Assembly (NCBI GenBank): GCA_022821545.1
Contig: JAJEDJ010000027.1
Coordinates: 1-64,000 of the forward strand
Source: Caldilineaceae bacterium
Lineage (GTDB): Bacteria; Chloroflexota; Anaerolineae; Caldilineales; Caldilineaceae
Direction: 5' to 3'
DNA length: 64,000 nt
The notes under the pieces are model-generated. The model made no database searches and was not told the DNA's origin. It worked only from the letters and a program-made list of their open reading frames with translations. The translations under genes and the position numbers were made by a program. Positions 50,843-60,762 of this stretch are shown piece by piece (the first letter of the stretch is position 1; each line of letters opens with the position of its first letter).

Positions 50843-52240
50843 CTAGCCTACCAGTTCGGGGAACTGCTTGAGCATTTCCTCGGTGCAGGCGGCCTGCATA
50901 TCGGCGGCGGCCTGTTCGGGGTCCTTGTCGCCGAAGATGACGGATTCGTAGGTGCGGGAACGCTGCTGGTTGACAAAACCCTGGATCGGGATGACGGGGC
51001 AGGCCCACAGTTCATCGGCCTCATTGACCGATTGCAGGAACCAGTCCAGGTTTTCGTAACGCTGGTACTTGGGCAGGTCGGGATCATAGAGAGCCTTGCG
51101 GCCGCCCAGCCAGCCCGTGGCGTCGAAGATGACGTTCTGGGCCTTCTCCTCCGAGCAGAACTCGATGAACTCGAAGGCTGCGTCGATTTCGGTGACGCCG
51201 CTGGGAATGTACATCGGGTGGCCGCCCACGTTCTGGAAGGTGATGTCGCGGCGGTCTTCCGAAACGGGCACCCAGCCGGCGCCGAACTCCTTGTCGGGCG
51301 CGGAGTGGAACAGTTCGCCGGGGGCGTAGTAGCCTGTAACAATCATGGCCTGAACGCCGCTGGGGAAGGAGGAAGAGGGGCTCTGCGTCCAGCCGCCGAA
51401 GCTGGAGCGGAACGACTCCATCTGCTGCACGCCGACGTGGTCGGTGAAGCGCTTAATCGTTTTCAGAGCGCTGACGAAGAGTTCGTTGTCGTAGTTGAAG
51501 GAGCTGGTTTCGTCGTCCCACATGTCGAGGCCGTATGTGAGGGCCCAGAACTGCGGAATGTTGGTGGCCGGGCCGTTGCCGGCGGTGGCGTCGCGCGGGT
51601 CGAAGCCGACGATCTCGACGTTGCCGGCGTCGTCGAACTTGGTCAGCTCGACATGTCACTCGAACATCTCGTCCCAGGTGCGGGGCAGATTCTCGGGGTC
51701 GAGGCCGGCTTCGTCGATGATCGCCTTGTTGTACATGAGGCCGTAGCGGGGTCCGGCCTCGAAGCCGGGCACGCCGTAGGTGGCGCCCTGCCACTGCATC
51801 GATTCGAGGAGGCCGGGCACAAAGTCGTCACGGCCGATGACGTCGCTGTTGTCGATGAGGTCGTCGATGGCCGTGACCGCGCCGCGCGAGTAGAGTTCGG
51901 CATACTGCACGCAGCAGACGCCGACGTCAGGGGGCGTGCCGCCGGCGATCGCGGCGAGCAGCTTGTCATTCATTTCGGTTACGTGCAGGCGTTCGACCTT
52001 GACGTTGCGGTCCTCCTCGTTGAAGGCCGCGGCGACGCCTTCCATGGCCGCCATACCGGTCGTTCCGCCCCAGGCGTGCCACCAGGAGATCGTGGTAACC
52101 TCTTCGGCCGCCATTTCCGCCTCTTCGGGGGCGGCTGCCGGGGCCGCGGGCGCCGCACAGGCCGCGATGGCCGCGCCGCCGATTCCGACTGCGCTCAACT
52201 GCAGAAAGCGCCGCCGATTGAGTATGGTATCGTGCATCAT
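50843..52240 (-). pseudogene. carbohydrate ABC binding protein gene with one in-frame TGA
   Basis: From MMHDTILNRRRF (52240, after AAAAGGAG) to 50843 the frame codes a complete binding protein with Tat-like signal, lipobox AAC and a family 1 fold, except for TGA at 51656-51658 (codon 195). The residues around it read RTWDEMFE-stop-HVELTKFDD. Replacing the stop by one residue, probably Trp from TGG, restores an unbroken protein of about 465 aa. There is no frameshift or deletion. It is a recent nonsense mutation, a sequencing or assembly error, or readthrough. Because the rest is well conserved, the mutation must be recent if real. Confidence 0.85.
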
Positions 52241-52646
52241 AGAGTAATCGCTCCTTTTCATTTAGAGTAAGGTCAGGAATGTGAAGCGTATAGAGTTGTC
52301 GTCGCGGGAAACCGATGCAATCAACATGGGCTAGTCAAATTTTAACAGATCTGGAGGTAGAGCGCAAGATTTTTCCCGCCGCAGAGCTCTTCCCGCTCTG
52401 AGAATGCACGCCAAACTGCCGGACATCGCTGTCGGCTATCTCAGGCGACGAGTGAAGCAGCATCAGGAAGCCGCCTTTCGCCTGCAATGCCGTCAATCCG
52501 TGAATCGCGAAAACCTGAATCAGACAGCGTCTGTTCAACAGATCCGGGTCGCATCCCAACTGCATCAGCCAGTTGTCGGCCAGACCGAATGCAATTACGA
52601 TCTCGAAGACCCGTGCAGCTTTACTGCCGACAGTGGGGTGACATAC
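52241..52646. other. intergenic stretch, 5' regions of divergent genes
   Basis: The gap between the interrupted binding-protein gene and the acetyltransferase gene holds no gene I recognise. An open frame from 52404 runs into the acetyltransferase but its first 80 codons resemble nothing. Confidence 0.4.
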
Positions 52647-53255
52647 ATGGCTGTATCGAGAACGATTTTTAATCCACAGCCGGTCACGCTGACCGGAAAC
52701 CTGGTGCGCCTTGAGCCAATCGCGCCGGCGCATGCCGCAGACCTGTATGCCGCGGGCGCGGAGGAGTTGATTTGGAGATACGCGGCCCGCCCTGCACTAA
52801 GCAGCGTTGCCGACGCGGAAGGGTGGATCAAGGCGTGTCTGGAGGAAGCGGCAGCGGGAACAAGCGTCACTTTTGCCGCAGTTCACCTGGAAAGCGGCAA
52901 GGCGGTGGGATCGACCGCATACATAGACATCGTTCGCGAGCACCGGACGTTGGAGATTGGCATGACATGGTACGGGACCGCGTGGCAGCGGACCGGCGTG
53001 AATACCGAGTGCAAGTATCTGCTGTTGCGGCACGCCTTCGAGGAGCAGGCAGCGCGCCGGGTTTCCCTCAAGTCGGACAGTCGCAACGAACGTTCGCGAC
53101 GCGCGATTCTGCGGCTGGGCGCAGTCGAGGAAGGCACACTGCGCAACCATCGCATTGCCCGCGACGGCGCGGACCGCCATACCGTCTACCACAGCGTTAT
53201 CGAAAACGAGTGGCCTGCAGTGAAGAGACGCCTGGAAGGGCTGATGCAGAGGTGA
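52647..53255 (+). CDS. GNAT-family N-acetyltransferase, RimJ/RimL type
   Basis: The start MAVSRTIFNPQP at 52647 gives 202 aa, and the upstream in-frame extension is not protein-like. The fold is seen in LTGNLVRLEPIAPAHAADLY (strand 1), LEIGMTWYGTAWQRTGVNTE (acetyl-CoA loop region) and RVSLKSDSRNERSRRAILRL (helix 4 with the Asn typical of RimL-like enzymes). The substrate could be an amino acid, peptide or ribosomal protein N-terminus. Confidence 0.88.
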   Translation: MAVSRTIFNPQPVTLTGNLVRLEPIAPAHAADLYAAGAEELIWRYAARPALSSVADAEGWIKACLEEAAAGTSVTFAAVHLESGKAVGSTAYIDIVREHRTLEIGMTWYGTAWQRTGVNTECKYLLLRHAFEEQAARRVSLKSDSRNERSRRAILRLGAVEEGTLRNHRIARDGADRHTVYHSVIENEWPAVKRRLEGLMQR

Positions 53256-53333
53256 ATAGAAGGGACGATATGAACGCCAGCGCGCCTGTGCTAGAATTTC
53301 CTGTGCCGAGTCCGACCTTTATACCCGCTTATA

Positions 53334-55142
53334 ATGAGGAAAAGCGTGCAGCAGGTATTGACCGCTGAGCAGGGCCAAATCCTACAAAAAGAGCGCCAGC
53401 TGCTGGGCGACCTGCAGGTGACCCTCGCGCGCCTCGACGCGCCCGATGCCGACCTGGGGCTGATCCGCAACGCGCTGGCCCAATTGGAAGAGCTTTTTCT
53501 CATGGTGGTGGTGGGCGAATTCAATGCCGGCAAGAGCGCGGTCATCAACGCGCTGCTGGGGGAAGAATATCTTCCCGAAGGTGTCGTGCCAACCACCAGC
53601 GAACTGGTCCTGATCCGTCACAGCGATGCCGTTGACCAGCCCGGCGCGGACCGGGGCATGGCGGTGCGCCGTCTGCCGGTCCCCTGGCTGCAGGAAGTCA
53701 ATCTGGTCGATACGCCCGGTACGAATGCCGTCATTCGCCAGCACCAGGAGTTGACCGAGCATTTCGTCCCTCGCAGCGACCTTGTCCTCTTCGTGACCAG
53801 CGCCGACCGGCCCTTCAGCGAATCGGAACGCGCCTTTCTCCAACAGATCCGGGACTGGGGAAAAAAGATCGTGATCGTGGTCAACAAGATCGAGCTGCTG
53901 ACCACTGAAGCAGAGCAGCAGGAAGTGCTCGAATTCGTGCGCCGGAATGCCCACGAGTTGCTCGGCGTTGCACCGGCCATCTTCGCCGTCAGCGCCCGCC
54001 TCGCGCTGGAAGCAAAGAGGTCAGGAGAGAGCAGAGAGCAGGGCGAAGAGGCCAGAAAATCTTCTTTCCCCTCGCCCTGGCAGCGCAGTCGGTTCGAACC
54101 GCTGGAGCAGTACATTCTTGACTTTCTCGATGCAGGGGAGCGCGTGCGGCTGCAACTCTCGAACCCGGTCGGTATCGCGGCTGCCCTGATCGGAAACTAC
54201 CAGGAGGTGATCAGACAGCGTCAAGCTCTGCTCAAGGGCGATTTCCAGGCGCTGGACGCCATCGACCAGCAGCTGGCGGCCTACCAGAATGATATGAGGC
54301 GAGACTTTCGCTACCAGAGCGACCGCGTCGATAACGTTCTCTACGAGATGGCGGAGCGGGGCGACCGTTTCTTTGACGAGAATCTGCGCATCACCCGCGT
54401 CGTCGAGCTGGTCAACAGTGAACGGCTGCGAGGTGAATTTGAGCGCCGCGTCCTGGCCGACAGCAGCCGGGCGGTCGAGCGTCACGTCGACGAGCTGATC
54501 GACTGGCTGATCGAGCGCGACTACCGTCAGTGGCAGGCAGTGATGGAGTTCATTGACCGCCGCTCACTCCAGCACACCGACCAGATGGTCGGCCAGGTGC
54601 GGGGGGAGTTCGATTTCAACCGGCAGAATCTTCTCAAGAGCATCGGTCGCAGCGCACAGGAGGTGGTTGACTCCTATGACCGCGAGGCCGAGGCGCTGAA
54701 GCTTGCCAAGGACGTGCAGCGGGCCATCATCCAGACGGCAGCGGTGGAGGCCGGCGCCATCGGCCTCGGCGCCATCCTCATCGTCATCCTGAATACGACC
54801 TTTCTCGATGTGACCGGTGTCCTAGGCGCCAGCGCCCTCGCCGCGCTCGGTCTCTATGTTCTCCCCTACCGGCGGCAGAAGGTGAAGGCGCAGCTGCGCG
54901 CGCGCATCGGTGACCTGCGCCGGCGGCTCGATGCCGCAATCACCCAGCAGTTCGAATCGGAACTGACAGCCAGTGTTCAGCGCATTCGCGAGGCCGTTGC
55001 GCCCTACACCCGCTTTGTGCGCGTGGAGCGGGAAAAGCTGGAGACGCTCGGGGCCGATCTGCAGCGCGCCGAGAGTGAGTGGAAAGGGCTGCGGCGCAGC
55101 CTGGAGGAGCTGGCCGCAAGGCGCACGCCTCTGCCGTCATGA
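53334..55142 (+). CDS. bacterial dynamin-like GTPase
   Basis: This 602-aa protein of the dynamin superfamily has G1 GEFNAGKSA (61-69), G2 PTT (86-88), G3 DTPG (126-129) and G4 NKIE (184-187). Long helical stalk regions follow, with a hydrophobic segment near 470-520 (IGLGAILIVILNTTF and LGASALAALGLYVLP) for membrane contact. Bacterial dynamins support membrane remodelling or stress protection. A serine/glutamate-rich stretch at about 235-260 interrupts the GTPase domain, and its DNA is purine-rich like the intergenic repeats. A GTG at 53346 with AGGAAAA before it is an alternative start. It overlaps the next gene (ATGA). Confidence 0.9.
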   Translation: MRKSVQQVLTAEQGQILQKERQLLGDLQVTLARLDAPDADLGLIRNALAQLEELFLMVVVGEFNAGKSAVINALLGEEYLPEGVVPTTSELVLIRHSDAVDQPGADRGMAVRRLPVPWLQEVNLVDTPGTNAVIRQHQELTEHFVPRSDLVLFVTSADRPFSESERAFLQQIRDWGKKIVIVVNKIELLTTEAEQQEVLEFVRRNAHELLGVAPAIFAVSARLALEAKRSGESREQGEEARKSSFPSPWQRSRFEPLEQYILDFLDAGERVRLQLSNPVGIAAALIGNYQEVIRQRQALLKGDFQALDAIDQQLAAYQNDMRRDFRYQSDRVDNVLYEMAERGDRFFDENLRITRVVELVNSERLRGEFERRVLADSSRAVERHVDELIDWLIERDYRQWQAVMEFIDRRSLQHTDQMVGQVRGEFDFNRQNLLKSIGRSAQEVVDSYDREAEALKLAKDVQRAIIQTAAVEAGAIGLGAILIVILNTTFLDVTGVLGASALAALGLYVLPYRRQKVKAQLRARIGDLRRRLDAAITQQFESELTASVQRIREAVAPYTRFVRVEREKLETLGADLQRAESEWKGLRRSLEELAARRTPLPS

Positions 55143-55666
55143 CACCCTCCATCTCTCTGCTTCCCCTGGACCCCTCGCTGCACGCCGATGCGCTGCAACG
55201 TGTATACGAGCTGTCACCGGCCTATTGGGCGATGTATCACCTGGCCCAGGCGCCCGCTGGGCAGTCGGCGCGAGATCTGGAAGCGATCGAGGCCGAGCCG
55301 GGGCGTATGGGGCTGGGGATTGTGGCCGCGAATGAGCCCGGCAACCCCCAGGCCGGCGCACAGCTGGTGGGCCTCATCGACTTCCGCCTGCACTGGCCGG
55401 ACCCCGACACCGCCTATATCGGCATCCTGCTGGTGGCGGAGCCGTTTCAAAGGCAGCGCGTGGGCGCCAGTGCCTGGGCGCTGTTGGAACCGTGGCTTGC
55501 TGCGGAGGGCGGCGTACACGAAATTAAACTGGGCGTCGAACAGTTCAACCCCGGCGCCCTCAGGTTTTTCCAATCGCTTGGCTTTACCCTGACCGGAGAG
55601 GCGCAACGCATTCGTTCAGGCAAGCGCCTGGTGCGTCTGCTGGCGATGGAGAAGAGACTGGAATGA
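55139..55666 (+). CDS. GNAT-family N-acetyltransferase
   Basis: The ATG at 55139 overlaps the dynamin stop, so the start is clear despite an open frame upstream. The 175-aa protein shows the acetyl-CoA loop in ILLVAEPFQRQRVGASAWAL and the C-terminal helix and strand in KLGVEQFNPGALRFFQSLGF. It is translationally coupled to the dynamin-like gene, though a functional tie is not obvious. The substrate is unknown. Confidence 0.88.
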   Translation: MTPSISLLPLDPSLHADALQRVYELSPAYWAMYHLAQAPAGQSARDLEAIEAEPGRMGLGIVAANEPGNPQAGAQLVGLIDFRLHWPDPDTAYIGILLVAEPFQRQRVGASAWALLEPWLAAEGGVHEIKLGVEQFNPGALRFFQSLGFTLTGEAQRIRSGKRLVRLLAMEKRLE

Positions 55667-55723
55667 AGTGGCTGGCGACCGCCGGCTGAAGAGACCAAGT
55701 TGATCACATGAGTAGGAGTGACG

Positions 55724-56431
55724 ATGGGAACGAATAACGAAAGCGTTCTGGAGGAAAATTCGGCGGAGAAGACGATTCTGCGCGTTGCCGGAAAGCTGCG
55801 AGCGCTGAGCAACCACGGTCTGTATTTTGCCGAAAATCCTTACCAGACCGAGACCTTCGAGCAGATGTTATCGTTGTGCGCCGAGTTGACGGAGCTGGTG
55901 GACGCGCGCCCGCTGGCGCAAATCCAGCGTCATTTCTTTGATGATACCCGTTATGTTTCTCCATATGCGGTGGTGGATACGGCTGCCTTTGACGACGCCG
56001 GCCGCATTCTCCTGATCCAGCGGAAGGACAACGGGCGTTGGGCGCTGCCGGGCGGCTGGTGCGAGGTGAACGAACTGCCGGCGGAGGGCGCGGTGCGGGA
56101 GGTGTGGGAAGAGACCGGCTGCCGGGTTGCGCTGAACGGGTTTCTCGGCATTTTCGACAACAACTATCACGGCGGCGGCGGCCTGCACCATCTCTACTGC
56201 CTGCTCTTCGCCGCCCGCCACGTCGAGGGAACGCCAATTGTCACCAGGGAGACGTTGGACGCAGGCTGGTTCACGCCGCAGGATCTTCCTTGGGATGCCC
56301 TGCACGCTGCCCACCCTACCCGTATCCGCTTTGCCTTTGAGTGGCAGCAAGAACCCTCTCGGCGCCCCTTCTACGATTTGCCGCGGCATCAGCCGCGCCC
56401 TACCTGGCAGCACAATACACACCAGGAATGA
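55724..56431 (+). CDS. NUDIX hydrolase with N-terminal extension
   Basis: The ATG at 55724 has AGGAG five bases upstream. The 235-aa product has an N-terminal helical NUDIX_N-type region (1-65) and a NUDIX domain. The Nudix box begins at GGWCEVNELPAEGAVREVWE and ends in ETG, matching G-x5-E-x7-REUXEE. Such enzymes split nucleoside-diphosphate-linked compounds; with this N-terminal extension, ADP-ribose or related sugars are common substrates. The gene stands alone before uvrA. Confidence 0.9.
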   Translation: MGTNNESVLEENSAEKTILRVAGKLRALSNHGLYFAENPYQTETFEQMLSLCAELTELVDARPLAQIQRHFFDDTRYVSPYAVVDTAAFDDAGRILLIQRKDNGRWALPGGWCEVNELPAEGAVREVWEETGCRVALNGFLGIFDNNYHGGGGLHHLYCLLFAARHVEGTPIVTRETLDAGWFTPQDLPWDALHAAHPTRIRFAFEWQQEPSRRPFYDLPRHQPRPTWQHNTHQE

Positions 56432-56664
56432 GGGGCGAACTTCCCTCTGCCTGCTGTTCGTAGACGGATCGTAGATATATTGCACAGAAATTCGATCAAA
56501 CCGATCTCCGGGGCTTCCACCTTGCCCAGCCCGGAAATCGATCCGCGCTCCAGTGTATTCACCCGGCAAAACGACCGGAAATCAACCCACCTAGGCAGAA
56601 ATACTGCATACCCCGGCGCTTTCTCAAGTGCCGGAGCATTTTGGTAATATATACTTTCCATTTG

Positions 56665-56693
56665 TGGACAGTAATGACCAAGAATGGTATCAT
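56665..56693 (+). promoter_or_regulatory. uvrA promoter
   Basis: TGGACA (56665-56670) and TATCAT (56688-56693) are 17 bases apart, about 100 bases before the uvrA ATG. The preceding stretch 56432-56660 shows no gene. Confidence 0.55.
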
Positions 56694-56704
56694 AGTCCTG
56701 ATAG

Positions 56705-56718
56705 CGAACATCCGTTCC
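56705..56718. promoter_or_regulatory. candidate LexA (SOS) box before uvrA
   Basis: CGAACATCCGTTCC contains GAAC-4 bases-GTTC, the core of the Gram-positive type LexA box. It begins 11 bases after the -10 hexamer, where LexA would block transcription. uvrA is a classic SOS gene. Confidence 0.55.
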
Positions 56719-56797
56719 TATTCTCGAATCGCCTGACTTCTGCTGGGCGCCGTGACAGGCGCCTGGTTAACAGGAACCGGAAACGATTGGAGGCTGC

Positions 56798-59752
56798 ATG
56801 GCGCTTGACAAACTGATCATACGGGGCGCACGCGAACACAATCTGCGCGACGTGGATCTGGAGATCCCACGCGATAAGCTGGTGGTGATCACCGGGCTCA
56901 GCGGCAGCGGCAAGAGCAGCCTGGCCTTCGATACCATCTACGCCGAAGGGCAGCGCCGCTACGTCGAGTCTCTTTCCTCCTACGCGCGACAGTTCCTCGG
57001 CTTGATGGAAAAGCCGGATGTGGATCAGATCGAAGGTCTCAGCCCCGCGATTTCAATCGATCAGAAGGGCGCCGGGCGCAATCCCCGCTCAACCGTCGGC
57101 ACCGTCACCGAAGTCTACGACTACCTGCGTCTGCTCTTCGCACGCGTTGGCCAGCCCCATTGCCCCGAGTGCGGCGACCCCATCACCCAGCAGACACCGC
57201 AACAGATCGTCAACTCAATCCTGGAGATGGAGGAGGGCGCCCGTCTGATGATCCTCGCCCCGATCATCAAAGATCGTAAAGGGGAGCATAAAGGCGTCTT
57301 CGACGACCTGCAGTCGCAGGGCTATGTGCGCGTGCGCGTCAACGGCGAGCTGTTCGAAATCGGCGAAACGCCGGAGTTGGACCGCTACAAGATGCACACA
57401 ATCGAAGCGGTGATTGACCGCATCATCGTGCGGGCAGAACGGTCCGATCCGGACGACCCCGGTAGTGTGCTGCCGGGCACCGACCGCACGCGGCTCACCG
57501 ACTCGGTTGAGACGGCGCTCAAGTTGGGCGAGGGCTCAATGATCGTTTCGGAAGTAAAGCGCGTTCCGGTTGAAGGCAACGGCACCCTGCGCGAGGTGGC
57601 GACCGACCGGGTCTTCAGCGAGCATTTCGCCTGTATGCGCTGCGGTCTCAGTTTTACAGAGATCGAGCCGCGCACCTTCAGCTTCAACAGCCCGCACGGG
57701 GCCTGTCCTTCGTGCGACGGGCTGGGCGTACAAAAGGAATTCGACCCCGATCTGATCCTGGACGGTGAACTCAGTATTGCCGAGGGGGCCGTAAGGCCCT
57801 GGCAAGGCTCGAACCCTGGCAACGGTGACGAGGGCTACTACAAACAGCTGCTGCGTTCGGTCTGCCACCAGTTTTCGATTCCCCGTACGGCGCCGGTGAG
57901 GGAGCTGAGCAGCAAACAGCGGGATATCATCCTGTACGGACCGCCGGGACGGGAAAAGGTGCTCGTGCAATATCGCAATGCCCGCGGCTACGAGCGTAAC
58001 TACGAGACGCAATATTCAGGTGTACTTCCCAACTTGCAACGGCGTTACCGCGAAACCGACAGCGATTGGATCCGCGGCAAGCTGGAAGAGTACATGGGCA
58101 TCAACCCCTGCCCCGAATGCGAGGGACGGCGGCTGCGGCCGATGGCGCTGGCGGTAACGGTCGCCGGCAAGAGTATCTTTGACATTACGGCGATGGCGGT
58201 CAACGATTCACTGACCTGGGTGCGGGCGGCCGCAGGACGCAACGGCGCCGAGCCGCTCTTTTCCCCTCGCCAGCTTGCAATCGGCGGCCAGGTGCTGAAA
58301 GAAATCGAAGCGCGGTTGGAATTCATGGTGAACGTGGGACTGGACTATTTGACTCTCAACCGCACCGCCGTATCCCTGTCCGGCGGCGAGTCCCAGCGGA
58401 TTCGGCTGGCTACGCAGATCGGCAGCCAGCTGATGGGCGTTCTTTATATTCTCGATGAGCCGAGTATCGGCCTGCACCAGCGGGACAATGCGCGGCTGAT
58501 CAACACCTTGCAGGGCATGCGGGATCTGGGAAACACCGTGCTGGTGGTCGAACATGACGAGGAAACGATCCGGGCAGCCGACTGGGTCGTGGATATGGGG
58601 CCCGGCGCCGGTGAACACGGCGGCGATGTGGTCGTTTCTGCGGTGCGGAATGCCTTTGTCGACCACCCGGGAAGCCTGACCGCTCAGTACATACGGGGCG
58701 AGCGGCGCATCGAGATTCCGATGGACCGGCGCGAAGGAAACGGGGAGTATCTGCACGTGCGAGGCGCCACCGAGAACAACCTCAAAAAGGTTGACGTACG
58801 CTTCCCGCTCGGCCGCCTGATCGCAGTGACCGGGGTCAGCGGCAGCGGCAAGTCCAGCCTGGTGGTGGAGGTCCTCTACAAACGACTCGCACAGAGCTTC
58901 TACCGGGCGAAAGCGCGCCCTGGCAGCTGCGAGAGAATTGAGGGCATCGAGCATCTGGATAAGGTGATCGAGATCGACCAAAGCCCGATCGGGCGAACAC
59001 CGCGCAGCAACCCTGCCACCTATGTGGGCCTGTTTACACCGATGCGAGAGTTGTTCGCCAGCATCCCCGAAGCGAAAGCCCGTGGATATAAGGCCGGGCG
59101 ATTCAGTTTCAATGTAAAGGGCGGCCGCTGCGAGGCCTGTCACGGCGACGGCATCATCAGAATCGAAATGCAGTTTCTGCCCGACGTCTACGTCTCCTGC
59201 GAAGAGTGTCATGGCGACCGCTACAACCGCGAGACGCTCGATATCCGCTTCCGCGGCAAATCGATTTCCGATGTATTGAACATGACCGTCGAAGAGGCGC
59301 TGGACTTTTTCCAGAACATTCCCCGCATTCGCTCCCGCTTGCAGACGCTAATGGCTGTCGGGCTCGGCTACATCCGCCTGGGACAGCCGGCGACGACGCT
59401 CTCCGGGGGTGAGGCGCAGCGGATCAAACTGAGCAAAGAGTTAAGCCGGCGCGACACCGGCAACACCTTCTACATCCTCGATGAGCCGACCACCGGCCTG
59501 CATTTCGAGGATGTGCGCAAGTTGCTGAACGTCCTGCACGAACTGGCCGACAGGGGCAATACCGTACTGGTCATTGAGCACAATCTGGATGTGATCAAGA
59601 ACTGCGACTGGGTAGTCGACATGGGACCGGAAGGCGGCGGAAAGGGCGGTTACGTGGTGGCCGAAGGCACTCCGGAACAGGTCGCGACTATCGAGAAGAG
59701 TTACACCGGCCAGTTTCTGCAAGGCTGCCTGGAGGCTATAGCCAGTGTCTAG
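56798..59752 (+). CDS. uvrA: excinuclease ABC subunit A
   Basis: This 984-aa nucleotide-excision-repair ATPase has two ABC modules. The first starts with [20 protein letters not shown], the second with [16 protein letters not shown] near residue 688. Each is closed by a signature ([36 protein letters not shown]). Zinc-binding Cys pairs are seen in [15 protein letters not shown] and CEACHGDG...CEECHG. UvrA finds DNA lesions with UvrB. GGAGG precedes the ATG, and a promoter with a candidate LexA box lies upstream. The length is slightly above that of E. coli UvrA. Confidence 0.98.
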   Translation: MALDKLIIRGAREHNLRDVDLEIPRDKLVVITGLSGSGKSSLAFDTIYAEGQRRYVESLSSYARQFLGLMEKPDVDQIEGLSPAISIDQKGAGRNPRSTVGTVTEVYDYLRLLFARVGQPHCPECGDPITQQTPQQIVNSILEMEEGARLMILAPIIKDRKGEHKGVFDDLQSQGYVRVRVNGELFEIGETPELDRYKMHTIEAVIDRIIVRAERSDPDDPGSVLPGTDRTRLTDSVETALKLGEGSMIVSEVKRVPVEGNGTLREVATDRVFSEHFACMRCGLSFTEIEPRTFSFNSPHGACPSCDGLGVQKEFDPDLILDGELSIAEGAVRPWQGSNPGNGDEGYYKQLLRSVCHQFSIPRTAPVRELSSKQRDIILYGPPGREKVLVQYRNARGYERNYETQYSGVLPNLQRRYRETDSDWIRGKLEEYMGINPCPECEGRRLRPMALAVTVAGKSIFDITAMAVNDSLTWVRAAAGRNGAEPLFSPRQLAIGGQVLKEIEARLEFMVNVGLDYLTLNRTAVSLSGGESQRIRLATQIGSQLMGVLYILDEPSIGLHQRDNARLINTLQGMRDLGNTVLVVEHDEETIRAADWVVDMGPGAGEHGGDVVVSAVRNAFVDHPGSLTAQYIRGERRIEIPMDRREGNGEYLHVRGATENNLKKVDVRFPLGRLIAVTGVSGSGKSSLVVEVLYKRLAQSFYRAKARPGSCERIEGIEHLDKVIEIDQSPIGRTPRSNPATYVGLFTPMRELFASIPEAKARGYKAGRFSFNVKGGRCEACHGDGIIRIEMQFLPDVYVSCEECHGDRYNRETLDIRFRGKSISDVLNMTVEEALDFFQNIPRIRSRLQTLMAVGLGYIRLGQPATTLSGGEAQRIKLSKELSRRDTGNTFYILDEPTTGLHFEDVRKLLNVLHELADRGNTVLVIEHNLDVIKNCDWVVDMGPEGGGKGGYVVAEGTPEQVATIEKSYTGQFLQGCLEAIASV

Positions 59753-59816
59753 CCGTCGCGGGAAGGCCCCTGCGCTGGTTGCGCGCTGCGGCCTATTGGA
59801 AAAGGGAGCGAGGCGC

Positions 59817-60695
59817 ATGTTGGGAGTTTACCGTATGTTCCTGTTCGCATCTGTCTGCACGGCGTTTATCCTGGCAGGCTGCTCACCCATCCAGCCCGAG
59901 TTGCCGGCGGCCAGTGAACAGGCGCCGGCAGCGCCATCCCAAAGCAGGCCGCAGGCTACAATGGAGCCGACGGCCATCTCCGTTTCGGAACAGCCAGATC
60001 CGCCAACACCCGCCGCACGGAAACCGCCAGATTTGCCAACCACCGCCACACCGGGATCCCCAGCCCCGCCAGCCACCACCTCCCTGCCGGACGTGCCGTC
60101 CCCCGATTACTGGCAGGTATACGTCGATGACGCACGCGGACTGGCGATTCCCTATCCGCCGGAATGGGTCCTCTTCGATCCGACAAAAACGGAGTTGAAA
60201 GAGCTGGTGGAGAAGCTGGGCGAAAGGGCCAATAGCGATGAGATCAAGGAGCTGTTGGAAACATTTACCCAGGCGATACAGCAGGAAGATCTCTTTGTCG
60301 GCATGGGCTTCCAGTTTCCCACCGGTGATTCCCGCGACACTCGCTTTGTCAACAATATCAATATCATCTCTTTTCACACCGAAGGGCTGTTCCTGCAACT
60401 GATAGCGCAAATGATCGCTGCCCAGCTGGACAGCATCGAAGGAATCCAGGTGGACAGCGCCGACGTGGTCGCCGGTCTGCGGCCCAATGGCGCGGAGGTA
60501 GCATCAGTCCTTTATCGTTCAAAGGGCGCCCTTTTCAATCAACCGGATCTGGAGATTATCGGCTGGCAGGCGGGCGTTCTTTCACCGGAAGCGGAGAGGA
60601 TTGTCGTCCTTACCTTTAGTATCCGAAGCGAAGATTTCGAGGAGTTGGAGCCGCTGTTGACAGAGATAGTGCAGCGCGTCCAGTGGCTCGAGTGA
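59817..60695 (+). CDS. lipoprotein of unknown function
   Basis: The start MLGVYRMF at 59817 follows AGGGAG at eight bases. The 292-aa precursor has a signal peptide ending in LAGC, then a 75-residue Pro/Thr/Ser-rich linker, and a globular domain beginning YWQVYVDDARGLAIPYPPEW. The same domain occurs in the next gene (shared FxxPPEW, helix E-L, LTEIVQRVQW end). It is probably anchored to the outer face of the membrane. The family is unknown to me. The start overlaps no other gene, but uvrA ends 64 bases earlier. Confidence 0.8.
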   Translation: MLGVYRMFLFASVCTAFILAGCSPIQPELPAASEQAPAAPSQSRPQATMEPTAISVSEQPDPPTPAARKPPDLPTTATPGSPAPPATTSLPDVPSPDYWQVYVDDARGLAIPYPPEWVLFDPTKTELKELVEKLGERANSDEIKELLETFTQAIQQEDLFVGMGFQFPTGDSRDTRFVNNINIISFHTEGLFLQLIAQMIAAQLDSIEGIQVDSADVVAGLRPNGAEVASVLYRSKGALFNQPDLEIIGWQAGVLSPEAERIVVLTFSIRSEDFEELEPLLTEIVQRVQWLE

Positions 60696-60762
60696 ACTGT
60701 GGGACGTGGGATTCTCTGTTCACAAGCTACAACTCACGGATAATTGAGGTCTGGAAGCACGT

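Noticed and set aside
51656-51658. TGA read as Trp (code change)
   Set aside because: Many genes here (hsdR, hsdM, znuA, znuC) end properly at TGA, so general reassignment does not fit.
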